64,000 bases of DNA. Origin: Orobanche coerulescens (Eukaryota; Streptophyta; Magnoliopsida; Lamiales; Orobanchaceae). The notes below the pieces were generated by a model that had not been told where the DNA came from, did not search any database, and was given only the letters and a program-made list of their open reading frames with translations. Positions 34,381-46,003 of this stretch are shown here, piece by piece (positions within the stretch are counted from its first letter, which is position 1; each line of letters begins with the position of its first letter). The translations under genes and the position numbers were made by a program. The stretch lies in contig CM065806.1 in the NCBI GenBank assembly GCA_033398695.1, positions 43,797,001-43,861,000 on the forward strand, given 5' to 3'.

Positions 34381-35586
34381 CCCCCTTGGATCATTTATAC
34401 CATAAACCAATCAATTATGCATACATATATGCATTTCAATATGTTCATCAATACGAACAATTAACACGAATACCACGAGAAATTAAAGAAATAGATCTCA
34501 TATTCGACAACATGAACAAAACCATATGCATGATCAAAGTTCTAATATGAATCAAACTCAACAAATGATACATGCCTCAAAAACGGCAAGAATGAAATAC
34601 TCCAACAAACGTCATGCGTCCGTATGTCACCGCCCACGATCGACCCCTATGCAAGGCTCGGACCTTGTTCAAAAAGAGATACAAGGAACTTAACATACCA
34701 CTCGACACTAACATACGATCATCGAATACTTATATTAGGGTCTTAAAGTAGTGACGCTAGGTTGGTTCACGGTTATAACACTAGATAAGAACTGAACCGG
34801 AAACGATAAGGCACTACAGGAGAGTTGAACGATCATTTAGAGGATGAAATACCGATGTTTAAAAGTTCGATGTTTTACAAGGTATTGAAGATTTCGTGTT
34901 TTAATAAGGGATTAAATTCTAAATCCTCATATGACCGACTATTATGATTTTACCACCAATGTTACTCAAGATGACAAGCATGCTCGAATATTACGCAAGG
35001 AAAACGATACTACGGTGATCCGGTTTGAGTTCAAAGACTTGGATGATAAATCAACCTCAAGAACATGGAGAATATTGTCAAAGCCAATTCTTCTAACATA
35101 CATGAATTACCCAGTTGAACATAAAAAGGGTTCAGAGAATCTAACTAAAATCATGCTTATTACTTCGACGAATTAAGGATACTCCATGTTAAGGTTTTCA
35201 TCCACCGAGGCTATCTCAATACTCTACGTAATGGAAGAAAGACAAGGTATAATCGGGTTCTAAACTTCAAAATATGGTGCTGGACTCAAAAGATCATTAA
35301 CTAATCCAATGATTTCCGAAACAAGCTCAAAGTATAGCTAAGAATGTAAATTCTAGCTCGGTGAATCGTAACATACCTTAAGAGATGTAAGAATAAAGAA
35401 GGTCTTCAATAAACTCTTCACCGGAAGCTTGAACACCAATCTACAAGGCCTAAGCTCCCCAAGAACCGTCTCAGAAGATGATATGAAGGATAAGAGGTGA
35501 TGAAAGATCTCCAGAACATGAATAATCGGCCAAACGAAAGGTGAGAAATGAAATAGGGTCGAGGTCTATAAATAGAATTCTGGGCA

Positions 35587-35963
35587 TTACGTACGTTATG
35601 CAATTACCCTTACGTACGTAACAAACTTAACGTGCGTTATACTTTAGCCTTAGCGTACGTAATTGTCTGAACAGAATTCACTAACCTGATTTCGCCATTT
35701 CCTTACGTACGTAATCACAAGGGTTTTACGTACGTAATATCCATGTCCTTAGCGTACGTAAAACATGCACCATAGCGTACGTAACACCTATGTCCAGGTT
35801 CACGCGGAAATCACACGAATCTTCCCCGGCCCTTCCTCGGCCCACACACGCCGACCCTTATCCGAACCCAAGTTGACTTATCTTACGTACGTTAAGATCA
35901 TCATATAACGTACGTAATACTGAATCTTTAGCGTACGTTATGGACGCCTAATAGCGTACATAA
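35587..35963. promoter_or_regulatory. G2a LTR: three tetrads of TTACGTACGTAA-type palindromes
   Basis: Sites at 35587, 35610, 35628, 35651 (steps 23, 18, 23); 35703, 35726, 35750, 35773 (23, 24, 23); 35883, 35906, 35929, 35952 (23, 23, 23). Variants are TAGCGTACGTAA and TAACGTACGTAA. The nearest site is roughly 12-16 bp from the TATA box in the element's orientation. Confidence 0.75.
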
Positions 35964-36113
35964 GTACGTGCAGAATCATGCATGAAATGTTGAAGATATA
36001 TATAAACATAAGGGCACAAATACGGGAAACCAATCTACGATTTACAACATCACGAATTCGAAATAATATAAGGTCGAGTACAAGGTAAATACACCATTTA
36101 TCCGGGCATTACA

Positions 36114-36150
36114 TACTACCCCTCTAAAAAGAAGTTTCGGCCCGAAACTT
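36114..36150 (-). other. G2a polypurine tract and upstream stem-loop
   Basis: Minus strand: inverted repeat AAGTTTCG-GGC-CGAAACTT (36132-36150), then TCTTTTTAGAGGGGTAGTA, then the LTR. Confidence 0.8.
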
Positions 36151-36223
36151 AAAACAAAAATAATTCCGGGTATCTCGACTTCATACTCTCCTCTGTCTCC
36201 CATGTTGCTTCTTCGACTCCATG

Positions 36224-36747
36224 TCACGGCCACTGAACTTTTACCAAGGAGATCGGTTTACTCCTCAACTGCTTGACTCGACTCTCGAGTATATTGATTG
36301 GTCTCTCTTCGAAGGTGCTGTCATTAGCTATCTCGATCTCGTCGAAATCAATAATATGACTGGGATCTGGTACATACTTCCGCAAATGGGATACGTGAAA
36401 CACGTTGTGAACATGACTCAGCGATGGTGGCAAGGCCAACTGTATGCTAAATCCCTAACTCTCTCGAGGATCTCAAATGGTCCAATATATCTCGGAGTTA
36501 GCTTACCTTTCCTCCCAAAACGGAAAATTCCTCGCGTAGGAGACACCTTCAATAGTACGTGGTCCCCAATGTCGAACTCTAGTGGGCGACGACGCACGTA
36601 TGCATAAGACTTCTGTCGACTCTGGGCAGTCAACAGTCTTTCCCGAATCAAAGCTATCTTCTCTTGAGTCTGAACTATCAATTCCGGTTCCGTCCCGATC
36701 AAATCCGAAGAATCATCCCAGCACAGGGGTGATCGGCATCTCCTCCC
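36224..36747 (-). pseudogene. G2a integrase C-terminal region
   Basis: Two overlapping frames. 36418-36702 carries ELIVQTQEK, RRRPLEFDIGDHVLLKVSP and GKLTPRYIGPFEILERV (GPY/F-type module). 36224-36439 carries HNVFHVSHLRKYVPDPSHII and ends SLVKVQWP, typical of chromovirus integrase tails. A frameshift after LERV separates them. A TAA at 36748-36750 (after APFEAL) separates them from the catalytic core. Confidence 0.85.
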
Positions 36748-37667
36748 TTACAAAGCTTCAAATGGTGCCATCTTAATAGAAGCATGCCAACTATTATTGT
36801 AGGTGAATTCAATCAATGGCAAATGAATTTCCCAATCAGTTGACCAATCCGAAGCACAAGCTCTCAGCATGTCTTCTACTGTTTGTATAGTCCTTTCGGA
36901 CTGACCGTCCATTTGAGGATGATAAGCCGTGCTAAAGTTCAGCTCGGTCCCCAAAGCCCTATGAACTGCCTTCCAGACGTGCGACACAAAGCAACCATCT
37001 CGATCTGAAACAATGGTCTTCGGCGTCCCATGCTGACTATCTCTATAATAAATACTCGTGCCAATTTCTCTGGTCCCCAAGTGTCTTTAATTCCTAGGAA
37101 ATGAGCCGACTTGGTTAGTCGATCAACTATAACCCAAATCATGTTCATTCCCGTCTTGGTCCTTGGCATATTGGTGATGAAATCCATCGAGATATCCTCC
37201 CACTTCCACTCAAGAATCGGAAGCGGTTTTAACATTCCGGCAGGTCGCCGATGTTCAATCTTAACCTGCTGACAAGTCAAACACTTCGAAACGTACTCTG
37301 CTATATCCTTCTTTATATTTCCCCACCAGAAGTTTTGTTTTAGATCCTTATACATCTTACTGCTGCCTGGGTGAATAGAATAGGGAGCGATGTGAGCTTC
37401 CTTCAAAATTGTCCGTCTCAAATCATCATCATCGGGAACGCAAAGTCGACTTTGAAATCTCAGAAATCCATCATCTTGTATAACGAATCCTGGGGCTTTT
37501 CCTTTCTTTACTTCGTCACATAATCGAAGGTTCAGAGAATCGTTCAGCTGCTTAGATTTGATTTCCTCGACTAGGGACGAAGTCAGTTCCATCACATATA
37601 GTTTCCCTTGGATTTCTGGTGACCATATTTCAATCCCTTCGCGGATCAGTTCTCGTTGAATGCTAGT
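36748..37667 (-). pseudogene. G2a integrase (zinc-binding and catalytic core)
   Basis: H2C2 zinc module (HIAPYSIHPGSSKMYKDLKQ, then CLTCQQVK), catalytic core starting DFITNMPRTKTGMN and VDRLTKSAHF, then after a frameshift near 37000-37060 SDRDGCFVSHVW, YHPQMDGQSERTIQ and NNSWHASIKMAPFEAL. The D...D...E residues can be placed in the combined frames. A TAA at 37668-37670 separates this from RNase H. Non-functional. Confidence 0.88.
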
Positions 37668-38657
37668 TTAGGACGTAAGTGCTTCCAACACTCGAAGAGA
37701 AACAAGTTTACGGCTCAATGCATCGGCTACTACGTTTGCTTTACCCGGATGATAGAGAATTTCCAAGTCGTAATCCTTGATCAATTCCAGCCACCTTCTC
37801 TGCCTCATGTTTAATTCTTTCTGACTGAAAATGTACTTGAGGCTTTTATGATCTGTAAAGATCTGAAAATGGGTGCCGTATAAATAATGTCGCCAAATAT
37901 TCAAGGCAAAGACCACAACTGCTAACTCCAGATCATGAGTCGGGTAATTAACTTCGTACGGTTTTAATTGCTGAGAAGCATAGGCAATCACCTTATCCTT
38001 TTGCATCAACACACATCTCAGACCCTGATTTGAAGCGTCGCTGTATACTATGAATCCATCAGTTCCATCTGGTAATACTAATATAGGTGCTGTCGTCAGT
38101 CTCTTCTTAAGTTCATCAAAACCAGCCTGACATTTCTCATCCCACGTGAACTTTTGAGCTTTCTGTAATAGCTGAGTGAGTGGACGAGCAATTTTGGAAA
38201 ATCCCTCTACAAAACGGCGATAATATCCAGCAAGTCCTAAGAAGCTTCGGCCTTCTTTCACGTTATTAGGAGCTTTCCATTCCAATATTGCTTTGACTTT
38301 TTTCGGGTCCACCTGAACTCCGTCAGTTGATATCACATGCCCTAGGAAGGTTACTTCCCTAAGCCAGAACTCGCATTTGGAAAGCTTCGCATAAAGCTGT
38401 TCATTTCTCAAGGTGCTCAAAACCACACGCAAATGCTCGGCATGCTCCTCTGCGTCTTTCGAATATATCAAGATGTCATCGATGAAGACGACCACAAATT
38501 TATCCAAATATTCTAAGAATACCCGATTCATCAATTGCATGAATACCGCAGGAGCATTAGTAAGTCCAAATGGCATCACTACAAATTCATAATGCCCGTA
38601 CCGGGATCTGAAAGCAGACTTCGGTATATCTGATTCCTTAATTCTCAACTGATGGTA
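37668..38657 (-). pseudogene. G2a RT (second part) and RNase H
   Basis: [24 protein letters not shown], catalytic [28 protein letters not shown]. RNase [55 protein letters not shown]. Open from 38648 to 37671. The RT frame continues upstream past a single TGA at 38658-38660, where a Gly is expected (LRS-stop-YHQL). Confidence 0.92.
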
Positions 38658-38660
38658 TCA

Positions 38661-39566
38661 TGATCGCAAATCAATCTTCGAGAATACCCTTACCCCTTGC
38701 AGTTGATCAAACAAGTCGTCGATCCGAGGTATAGGATACTTATTCTTGATTGTCACTTTGTTGAGCTCCCTGTAATCAATACATAATCGGAGGGATCCGT
38801 CTTTCTTCCGGACAAAGAGAACGGGTGCTCCCCAAGGAGAAACGCTAGGTTGAATATAACCCTTCTGTAATAATTCCTCCAATTGCTTCTTTAGTTCATA
38901 CATCTCGGTTGGCGCCATGCGGTATGGTGCTCTGGAAATAGGAGCGGCTCCAAGCTCTAATTCGATAGTGAACTCCACTTCTCTCTGCGGAGGTAACCCA
39001 GGTAGTTCTTCAGGAAATACATCTGATAATTCATTCACAACTGGAATAGATGAGAGCTCTACTCCTTCTTCTTTCCTCATGGCATAGCACCAAAATCCAT
39101 GACATCCCTGCTTCAGTAATTTCACGGCTTTCATTGCTTTGATCAATTTTCTCGAGCTTCCCGGTCTCCATCCTCTGAATAAGTGTTCAGATCCGTCATC
39201 AGCAATGATAGAAATGACTCTCTTTCGGTAATTCAGAATAGCTCCATAACGGTTGAGCCAATCGTCTCTGAGAATTAAGTCGTCACCATGTATGTCAACT
39301 ACAATAAGATTTGATGGCCAATCTCTCCCTCCTATAGACACTGGAAAATCTCTAGCTTCTAGGGTTCCCACAATATTCTCTCCATTCGGTAATCCCACAA
39401 CATAAGGTTCACAGTCATACAAGCACGAGATTTTCAAACGATTAACACAGTTCAAAGATATAAAAGAATGCGTAGCTCCTGAATCGAATAAGACACTAAC
39501 TGGTTGCAAAAGGATCTGAATCGTACCTGATGCAACAGCTGTGTTCTGATCGTCTGACTTCTTCAT
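38661..39566 (-). pseudogene. G2a protease and first part of RT
   Basis: Aspartic protease motif [13 protein letters not shown] near residues 28-40, followed by IILDDWL-like residues (here [15 protein letters not shown]). RT start: [79 protein letters not shown]. Ends at TGA 38658-38660. The Met at 39566 is internal to the polyprotein. Confidence 0.92.
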
Positions 39567-39804
39567 CTCGTAAATACGCGGAGGAACGGACCCAGCGTTG
39601 GATGCCTCTTTTTTCCCAACATTCTGCTGCTGGAAACCGCTTTGCTGCGTCTGGTTTACACTAGTGTCCTTCGGAACCGGTACAGAAGTGCGAGTACCAA
39701 AAGATCAAGTCGCATTTCCACAAAATGTTGCGCGATGCCCTTCCTGTCCACACTCGAAACAGGTCACAACAGGCGCGAAACAGTCACGTCGAACAGCTGT
39801 GTAA
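39567..39804 (-). pseudogene. G2a end of gag (zinc knuckle) and linker
   Basis: On the minus strand a knuckle CFECGQEGHRATFC (CX2CX4HX4C) is readable near 39730-39775, followed by a stop and a linker to protease. No gag sequence is found upstream of about 39804. Confidence 0.75.
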
Positions 39805-39863
39805 GATCCTCGAGGAGAGGGTCTACGGCGTGTAATATCCCTGAGTGGATTGGGGGTGTTACA
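39805..39863 (+). repeat. 59-bp scrap: 3' end of a G1 LTR
   Basis: GATCCTCGAGGAGAGGGTCT...GGGGGTGTTACA matches the G1 LTR terminus; it is closer to G1b (complement of 60557-60615) than to G1a. It ends exactly at the LTR boundary. Confidence 0.8.
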
Positions 39864-39866
39864 AAT

Positions 39867-40905
39867 TGTTGTGTATGGAATCGGATATTGCGCCGTGTTG
39901 CGGAAGCGTAAATATCAAGTGCGGAAATTTAAAGCACACAAGGATTTATAGAGGTTCGGCTATAAACGAGCCTACATCCTCTCTCGGTATCTTTTTCTAT
40001 AGGATTAAGATAAAAACCTCTTCTCCTCTCTTCTATCGGTCGAGGTATAACTGTTACAATCACGTCTTCTATTGGTCCGTGATAAACCACTTGCACTTGT
40101 CTTTGTGTCGGTCCATGTTAAACCGTTTTCCTTTTCGTAGGACAAGGAATCAACCTCTCTAGCTTTCTATGGGTGCTAGATAAACCTCACTCGATAGCGA
40201 TTGTGATTCTAATAATGCCGGATCCTTGATCCTAATAACACCGAATCCAATCATATCTTTTCTTTTACCACTCGTGTATGTTTTCGTGAATTCTCACTCA
40301 AACACTTACAATTAAGCTCAGTATCAACAACAAGAATGTTTATAATAGTATCACAAGTATAGACTATTTGCTCAAGGTTGTTGTACTCAAATAATGCCAT
40401 AGGGATGGTATTTATAGGCTCCATTATCAAACTAGCCGTTAGCTGCCAGACTGCTCATTACGTACGTTATATGCTTCCCATTACGTACGCAAGGTTATTT
40501 ACGTATGCTAACCAGACACTGTTACGTACGTTAGCTTCTCCCAGATTCAGTCCAGTAACATTCGTTTCTTTCTTTACGTACGTTATCATACTTCTCATTA
40601 CGTACGTTAATAGTACGTCACTGCTGACATCATATGTCCGTTGCCACCTTTTTTACTTCGAATCCTCCAACGTTCACTTGTTTGAACTGTATTACGTATG
40701 TTATATTACTTCCATTACATACGTAAGTCTGCTTCATTTATGTACGTTAATCATGCTGAGTTACGTACGTTAGGCTTGTGCAGAACACTATTTTCCAGCT
40801 TCGTTTCCTTCCATGCTTGCTTCGTCTCTTCATTGTTTTGTTTTGCTTATCAACATTAATCATCAAAACACTTTTAATTTATGTGTGGAACAAAATGTTC
40901 CAACA
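39867..40905 (-). repeat. C3 LTR 5 with duplicated G3 flank
   Basis: 1039-bp LTR of the C3 family preceded by AAT (left over from the primer site) and followed by TTGTG (40906-40910) and the same G3 tail as LTR 4. It shares the GGAACAAAATG variant with LTR 4. TACGTACGTA array at about 40456-40772; TATA (minus) at about 40410-40417. Confidence 0.9.
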
Positions 40906-41266
40906 TTGTGAAACCCAGGCGTGTGTGTTATGTGGCTCTACCGGTACGATAGTAGTGTGATTTTTGAAAATGAGTTTTTCTGACTTTTGAGTCAAATCGA
41001 TTTTTGGAGTTTCCAAAATTTTTGAGATCTTTTCAAACTGCTATTTGTGATATTGGTGTGTGTTGGTTGTGTTGAGACTTGGTATGGGAGTCGTGTGCTA
41101 GTATCACGGGAGATATCGGATTCACGCACCTGTAAGTATATTGGTTTAGTTATTTCGCTTGTGGCGACACTTGATTTTTTTGTGATGAGTTGGACATTTT
41201 GGATTTATCTGTTGTTGGCGACAGGTTGCAAGTTTCGAGGACGAAACTTATTATAAGGGGGTAGTA
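40906..41266 (+). other. G3 internal remnant, second copy
   Basis: Near-identical to 33255-33617, with stem-loop at 41230-41249 and PPT ATAAGGGGGTAGTA. Non-coding. Confidence 0.8.
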
Positions 41267-42246
41267 TGTAATATCCGGATTTTCAGTATAAATTTTTCGC
41301 GTTATTTTATCTGAGGTATATTGTATAGCTTGGTGTCTATACAGTATGGATAAAATAAATTGATAACCGAGACAGTTATACTGGTGTGATTATCGTTTTT
41401 GATTGACAGATTTATTCAGGATATGTTGTATCAGGTTGAACTGATTTGGATATCAGGTATACCGTATGAGAATATTTTTGGATTCAGTATGTGTATTCAG
41501 TATGCCGTATGTTCGTATTCGGTATGTCGAGACGTCGGACAGGAACAGTTGGATTTTTGGCTAAGTATAAAGGCCATTACGTACGTTAAGCCTTGGAGTT
41601 TACGTACGTAAAATGTTTTAGCTTACGTACGTTATATAGTGTACATAACGTACGTAACAAGAGGAATCGGACAGTAGGGCCCGTGGTCGGCGGCTTTCGG
41701 CGCAGATGTGGACAGGTGAGTCAACGGATGTAGTTACGTACGTTATACAGGGTGTATTACGTACGTAATACGAGTATAATACTATAGCAAGTCAACATAC
41801 GTATTACGTACGCAACGGAATAAGTGTTACGTACGTTACGGGGCGGCTGGCCGAGTCGTGGCCGAGAGGACCTGTAGTGGCCGAGCATGGTCAGCAGTGA
41901 CTCGCAGGGATGGCCGAGCATGGTCGGCAGTGACTTGCAGGGGTGGCCGATCACGGTCGGCAGTGACACGCAGGGATGGCTAGGACTGGCCGATTACGTA
42001 CGTAAGGCTGTGGCCACTTACGGCCGTAAGGCCCAGTTACGTACGTAAGCCAGCTGCCGGTTACGTACGTAAGGGTGCCGAACGGACTGGGTAGTGAATA
42101 GGCCATGGCCGGTTACGTACGTAAGCCATGGCCGGTTACGGCCATAATGGTCCGGCAGGTCCCGCCTATTTAAAGGCCTGGACCGAGTCATCCGGCCATT
42201 TTCATGTTTTCTCTTCATTTCTTCACGATTTCTTCAGCAAAATTGA
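41267..42246 (+). repeat. G3 3' LTR start, second copy, truncated by C2
   Basis: Starts TGTAATATCCGGATTTTCAG. The first TATA-like TATAAAGG (41565) sits before the palindrome array. A better placed TATTTAAAGGCC is at 42167, followed by a T/C-rich start region. It contains TACGTACGTA sites and GGCCGAGCATGGTCGG repeats. Cut by C2 at 42247. Confidence 0.8.
41577..42147. promoter_or_regulatory. G3 LTR: phased TTACGTACGTAA palindromes plus GCCGAGCATGGTCGGC block
   Basis: Sites at 41577, 41600, 41623, 41646 (23, 23, 23); 41734, 41757 (23); 41804, 41827 (23); 41994, 42018, 42037, 42061 (24, 19, 24; 42018 is TTACGGCCGTAA); 42113, 42136 (23). Between about 41848 and 41975, GGCCGAGCATGGTC(A/G)GCAGTGA recurs with a period near 40 bp. 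The last site ends about 20 bp before TATA at 42167. Confidence 0.75.
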
Positions 42247-44205
42247 TGGTTGGGATTCGGTGCATAAAACGAAGGCCCAGCGGAAGCGGTAAAATGAAAA
42301 TTAATTCGATCTGAATCCCTACGAGGATCGATCGAGCTACGTATATACGAATATATAAACGAAAAGCAAGAGTCGTAAGAAACTAACCCTCGAAGTCCGT
42401 TGATTAAATGGTAACCTTCTCTTGAGCTATTCCCCAAGCTTTAGTTTGATCTCTACGAGTCCAATCCGCTCCAAGCTCTTGAACGATCTAACGCCGAAAG
42501 CACCGCGTCCCTACTTGCCACGCGCTGGAAAAACGATCGGAACAACAACACTCGATTAACCTTTAAGGTTACGGCTAGAATCAAGTGATGAAGCTATTAT
42601 TATTACACTCTAAGTGTATAATATATCTCTCTCAATATATCTTGAATTTTGTCCAAGAAAATTCAAGAACAAAAGTGAAGAAGATGATGAAGACTTGAGA
42701 AAAAATGATTTTTCTCTCTCTCTCTCTGTTTCTCACTACTCATGGTTGGAAGCTTGTTGTGGTAAGTGAAGTGAGTCTTCATTATATTCTTATTCAACTC
42801 CCTAAGATATCCTACTTTAGACAATATCACCAAGGGGTGATATTTGTCCCCTTGATTGGTCACAAGTCCACCACCCTTGAAAGTGTAGACCAAGACTAAG
42901 TAAGGGAGTTGGTGATGGGGTGTCCATCTAGAAGGAATCGAATGAGTTCGATTCGTTTTGGACTCCCATGAGTCCAAACAAATAAACTCTTATTCAGTTC
43001 CGATGTATTTGTGTCGATTAATTAATCCAATCAACTAATCACATTAAATACATAATAACATAATTAATTTCTCCAATAAATTAATTATCCAATAAATTAA
43101 TTTAGACATCCAATGTCCCAAAATCAATTAGACATCCAATGTCCAATAAATTAGATATCTAATATCTAATATTTATAATGAGAGAACAAGCTCGATTCAT
43201 TCTGTCGTCAATCCTAATGCACGACTCGGTAGGTCCGTCTCAGTCAGCAATGGGAGGAACCAAAGAGTAGTAGCACCACCTAGCCAGCCTAGTGGCCTAC
43301 ACTGTACCCCGACTGAGAACGAATGATTGGGATCATTCAAGAACCATTCTGTCGTGAATACCAGTAAACGTATAAACCCTTCTTTCAAATGTCCGATCAA
43401 GTTATGGGGTCACGGTCAGTCAAACCCCATCTGTACTTGATTCTATGCATGCGTTAATGCAAATCGAGATCATCGAGCTCTCGTGTATCTAATACAGCTA
43501 GCTCTAATGCTTTGTCCAAAGACTTATGATATCATCTGCCAATAACCGCATAGGACATATAACCCATTCACTAAGAGGAGAAAGAATTCTATCTTGGTAT
43601 TCAGTAGGACCTACTACTTGCCCATCAAGATGCACGTCGAGGTTGACCCCCGCCTTCCGGTTTATAGGGTCGAACTACTCTAATGAAAATCTTGACGTCA
43701 CAAGCACATCCCTACTAAATCCTCAAGTCGAAGGTTCACGAATACCTATCACAACCTTTCGATTCCATCATTGACTGTCCCGGAGTGAAATCCGTGTGAC
43801 GAATCGAGGGTGAGTCGGTTCGAGTATACTAATCTAATTAGCATACCTATAACATGTGCTCCCACTAACCATTAGTGTTCGACAGGCACTCTTCTTGTCA
43901 AAGAACACGTCATACAAGTCTTCACATAAACTTAACGCCCAGTCAAGTTACATCGACTTGGGAACGATTAAGTATTTGAGCTATAAACCTTTCCAGTGAC
44001 GACCCCCTTATCCAATAAGGAGTGGAACGTTTTGCTCTCAAATACACGGACTAGTTTCTACATGTATATTTACGAGTTAGGAATACCAGTAACTACCAGA
44101 AAATAAAGAAACATACATTGCCTTATATTGATGATTTACATAATAACAAGTACAATGCCCTCACTCAACATCCTCTGAGTGGCATTCGAGGGCATACTCC
44201 TAACA
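42247..44205 (-). repeat. C2 3' LTR
   Basis: 1959 bp. The plus strand starts TGGTTGGGATTCGG (C1 would read TGTTGGGATTCCG) and ends GGCATACTCCTAACA. It contains a (CT)n tract at about 42714-42733. Short ORFs are not supported. Confidence 0.88.
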
Positions 44206-44217
44206 ATCTCCCACTTG
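44206..44217 (-). other. C2 polypurine tract
   Basis: Minus strand CAAGTGGGAGAT next to the LTR, identical to the C1 PPT. Confidence 0.85.
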
Positions 44218-44220
44218 CAC

Positions 44221-45079
44221 TCAATGCCACACACTATGGTATCTAATACATATGTTCTCCAGATGACGCTCCAAGCTAGTATGAGAAAGTGGCTTGGTCA
44301 GTGGATCAGCGACGTTGTCGGCCGAGTCTACTCTGTGCAGCACAATGTATCCCTTGCAAACAAATTCTCTTACGAGATGATACTTCCTCTCAATATGTTT
44401 GGTGCTGTTGTGAAACCTCGGCTCCTTGGCACATTCTGACTCTATCGTTGTCGCAGATGCAATGAACAGTGACTTGGACATGGTATCACTTGAAGTTCTT
44501 CTAGAAACTTCTTAATCCAGAACCTTTCCTTGGAAGCCTCTGAGGTTGCTTAATACTCAGCCTGACAGGTGGAATCAGCAGTCGCGCTTTGGTTGGCGCT
44601 ACGCCAAGATACTGTTCCTCCATTAAGAGTAAATATATAGCCAGAAGTAGACATCGAGTCGTCCTTCAGTCCTCGGAAGTCCGAGTCAGTGAATTCCACC
44701 CCATCCAATTCTCCACCTCCATACATTAGAACCATATCTCTAGTCTTTCTTAAGTACTTGAGAACGTTTTTTACGGCAGTCCAATGTTCCCTACATGGGT
44801 TTGCCTCAAACCTACTCACCACGCTTACAGCATGCGCGATGTCAGGTCTTGTACACAACATAGCATACATAAGGCTACCCACGGCCGAAGCATATGGAAT
44901 ATTACTCATTTCCTTTCGTTGTCCTCACTTTGAGGACACATCTTCAAGGAGAGTTTTATTCCATGTTGCATCGGTAGGAACCCTCTTTTAGAATCATCCA
45001 TTTTAAATCGCTTTAAGATCTTATCTATATAGAGGGCTTGGGAAAGGCCTATTGTTCTCTTCGCTCTATCCCGGTAGAG
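44221..45079 (-). pseudogene. C2 RT end and RNase H
   Basis: PYASAVGSLMYAMLCTRPDI, HWTAVKNVLKYLRKTRD, FTDSDFRG, ADSTCQAEY and then an in-frame TAA at 44550-44552. The frame continues to the tail HNSTKHIERKYHLVRE, then DPLTKPL, ending YHSVWH at 44221. A frameshift near 44910-44925 separates it from the RT part. Confidence 0.88.
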
Positions 45080-46003
45080 TCAAATTCCAAGAATATAGGT
45101 GGCTTCTCCCAAGTCTTTCATGGAGAAATTACTCGAAAGCCAAGCTTTTACAGAACTAAGCATTCCCACATCATTTCCTATTAGTAGAATATCATCCACA
45201 TATAGTACTAAGAATGCGATGTTGCTCCCACTAACCCTCTTGTATACACAAGGTTCCTCTTCATTTTGCACGAAGTCAAACTCTTTGATCGCCTCGTCAA
45301 AACGAAGGTTCCAACTACGCGACGCTTGCTTTAGTCCATAAATGGAACGCTGAAGCTTGCACACTTTATGAATATCGACTTCGGACACAAAGCCTTTAGG
45401 CTGCTCCATATAGATTTCCTCCTCGACGAATCCATTAAGTAAAGCCATCTTTACGTCCATTTGTCATATCTCATAATCGTGGTAGGCAGCTATAGCAAGC
45501 ATCATGCAAATAAACTTGATCATGGCTACGGGCGAGAAGGTATCATTGTAATCGATCCCTTCCTTTTGGGTATAACCCTTTGCCATAAGCCTGGCCTTAT
45601 AGGCGTCAACCTTCCCATCACCATCAGTCTTTCTCTTGTAGATCCACTTATTCCCAATAGGCACTATGCCCTTGGGGCGGTCTACTAGAGTCCAGACCTG
45701 ATTGACATGCATCGAGTCTATCTCATCTTCCATAGCTTCACGCCATTTCGCGGAGTCTACATCCACCATCGCTTGGTCATAGGTCATCGGGTCGGTCTCT
45801 TGGCTATCACTTGGAACCTCATGGAGACCCATCTCCTCCAAGTACACAAGCCCATACCTCTCAGGTAAATGAGACACCCTACTAGACCTACGAGGTGGTT
45901 GTACTTGTGTTTCAGAAAGTTCGGTTCCAGTTTCTTGCACAGGTGTCTCCCGAGGAGTTTCATTGTATTCTTCTAAAGAAATACTTCTACCTGCTCCGCC
46001 TTC
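45080..46003 (-). pseudogene. C2 reverse transcriptase
   Basis: KWREAMEDEIDSMHVNQVWTLVDRP, KWIYKRKTDGDGKVDAYKARL, then TGA at 45464-45466 in place of Trp (YEI-stop-QMDVKMALLNG), then LKQASRSWNLRF, LYVDDILLIGND and MKDLGEATYILGI, then TGA at 45080-45082 in place of Arg. Everything is in one frame apart from these stops. Confidence 0.9.

Larger units (their letters stand above)
33734..36113 (-). repeat. G2a 3' LTR
   Basis: 2380 bp. Plus strand starts TGTAACACCCCGAG and ends CCGGGCATTACA. TATA (minus CTATTTATAGACC) at about 35563-35575; palindrome array at 35587-35963; tandem repeat at 34204-34380. ORFs inside look accidental. Confidence 0.88.
33734..39804 (-). mobile_element. G2a: chromovirus (Ty3/gypsy), 5'-truncated, minus strand
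   Basis: 3' LTR (33734-36113), PPT, integrase, RNase H, RT, protease, and the end of gag with a zinc knuckle. The order RT before integrase and the integrase tail typical of Tekay/Del-type chromoviruses place it in Ty3/gypsy. Everything 5' of the gag knuckle (rest of gag, leader, 5' LTR) is missing at about 39804, where a scrap of G1 LTR begins. Confidence 0.9.

Noticed and set aside
34931..35176. 81-codon ORF in the G2a LTR
   Set aside because: Lies inside a non-coding LTR, has no recognisable domain, and no counterpart was noticed in the related LTR fragment.
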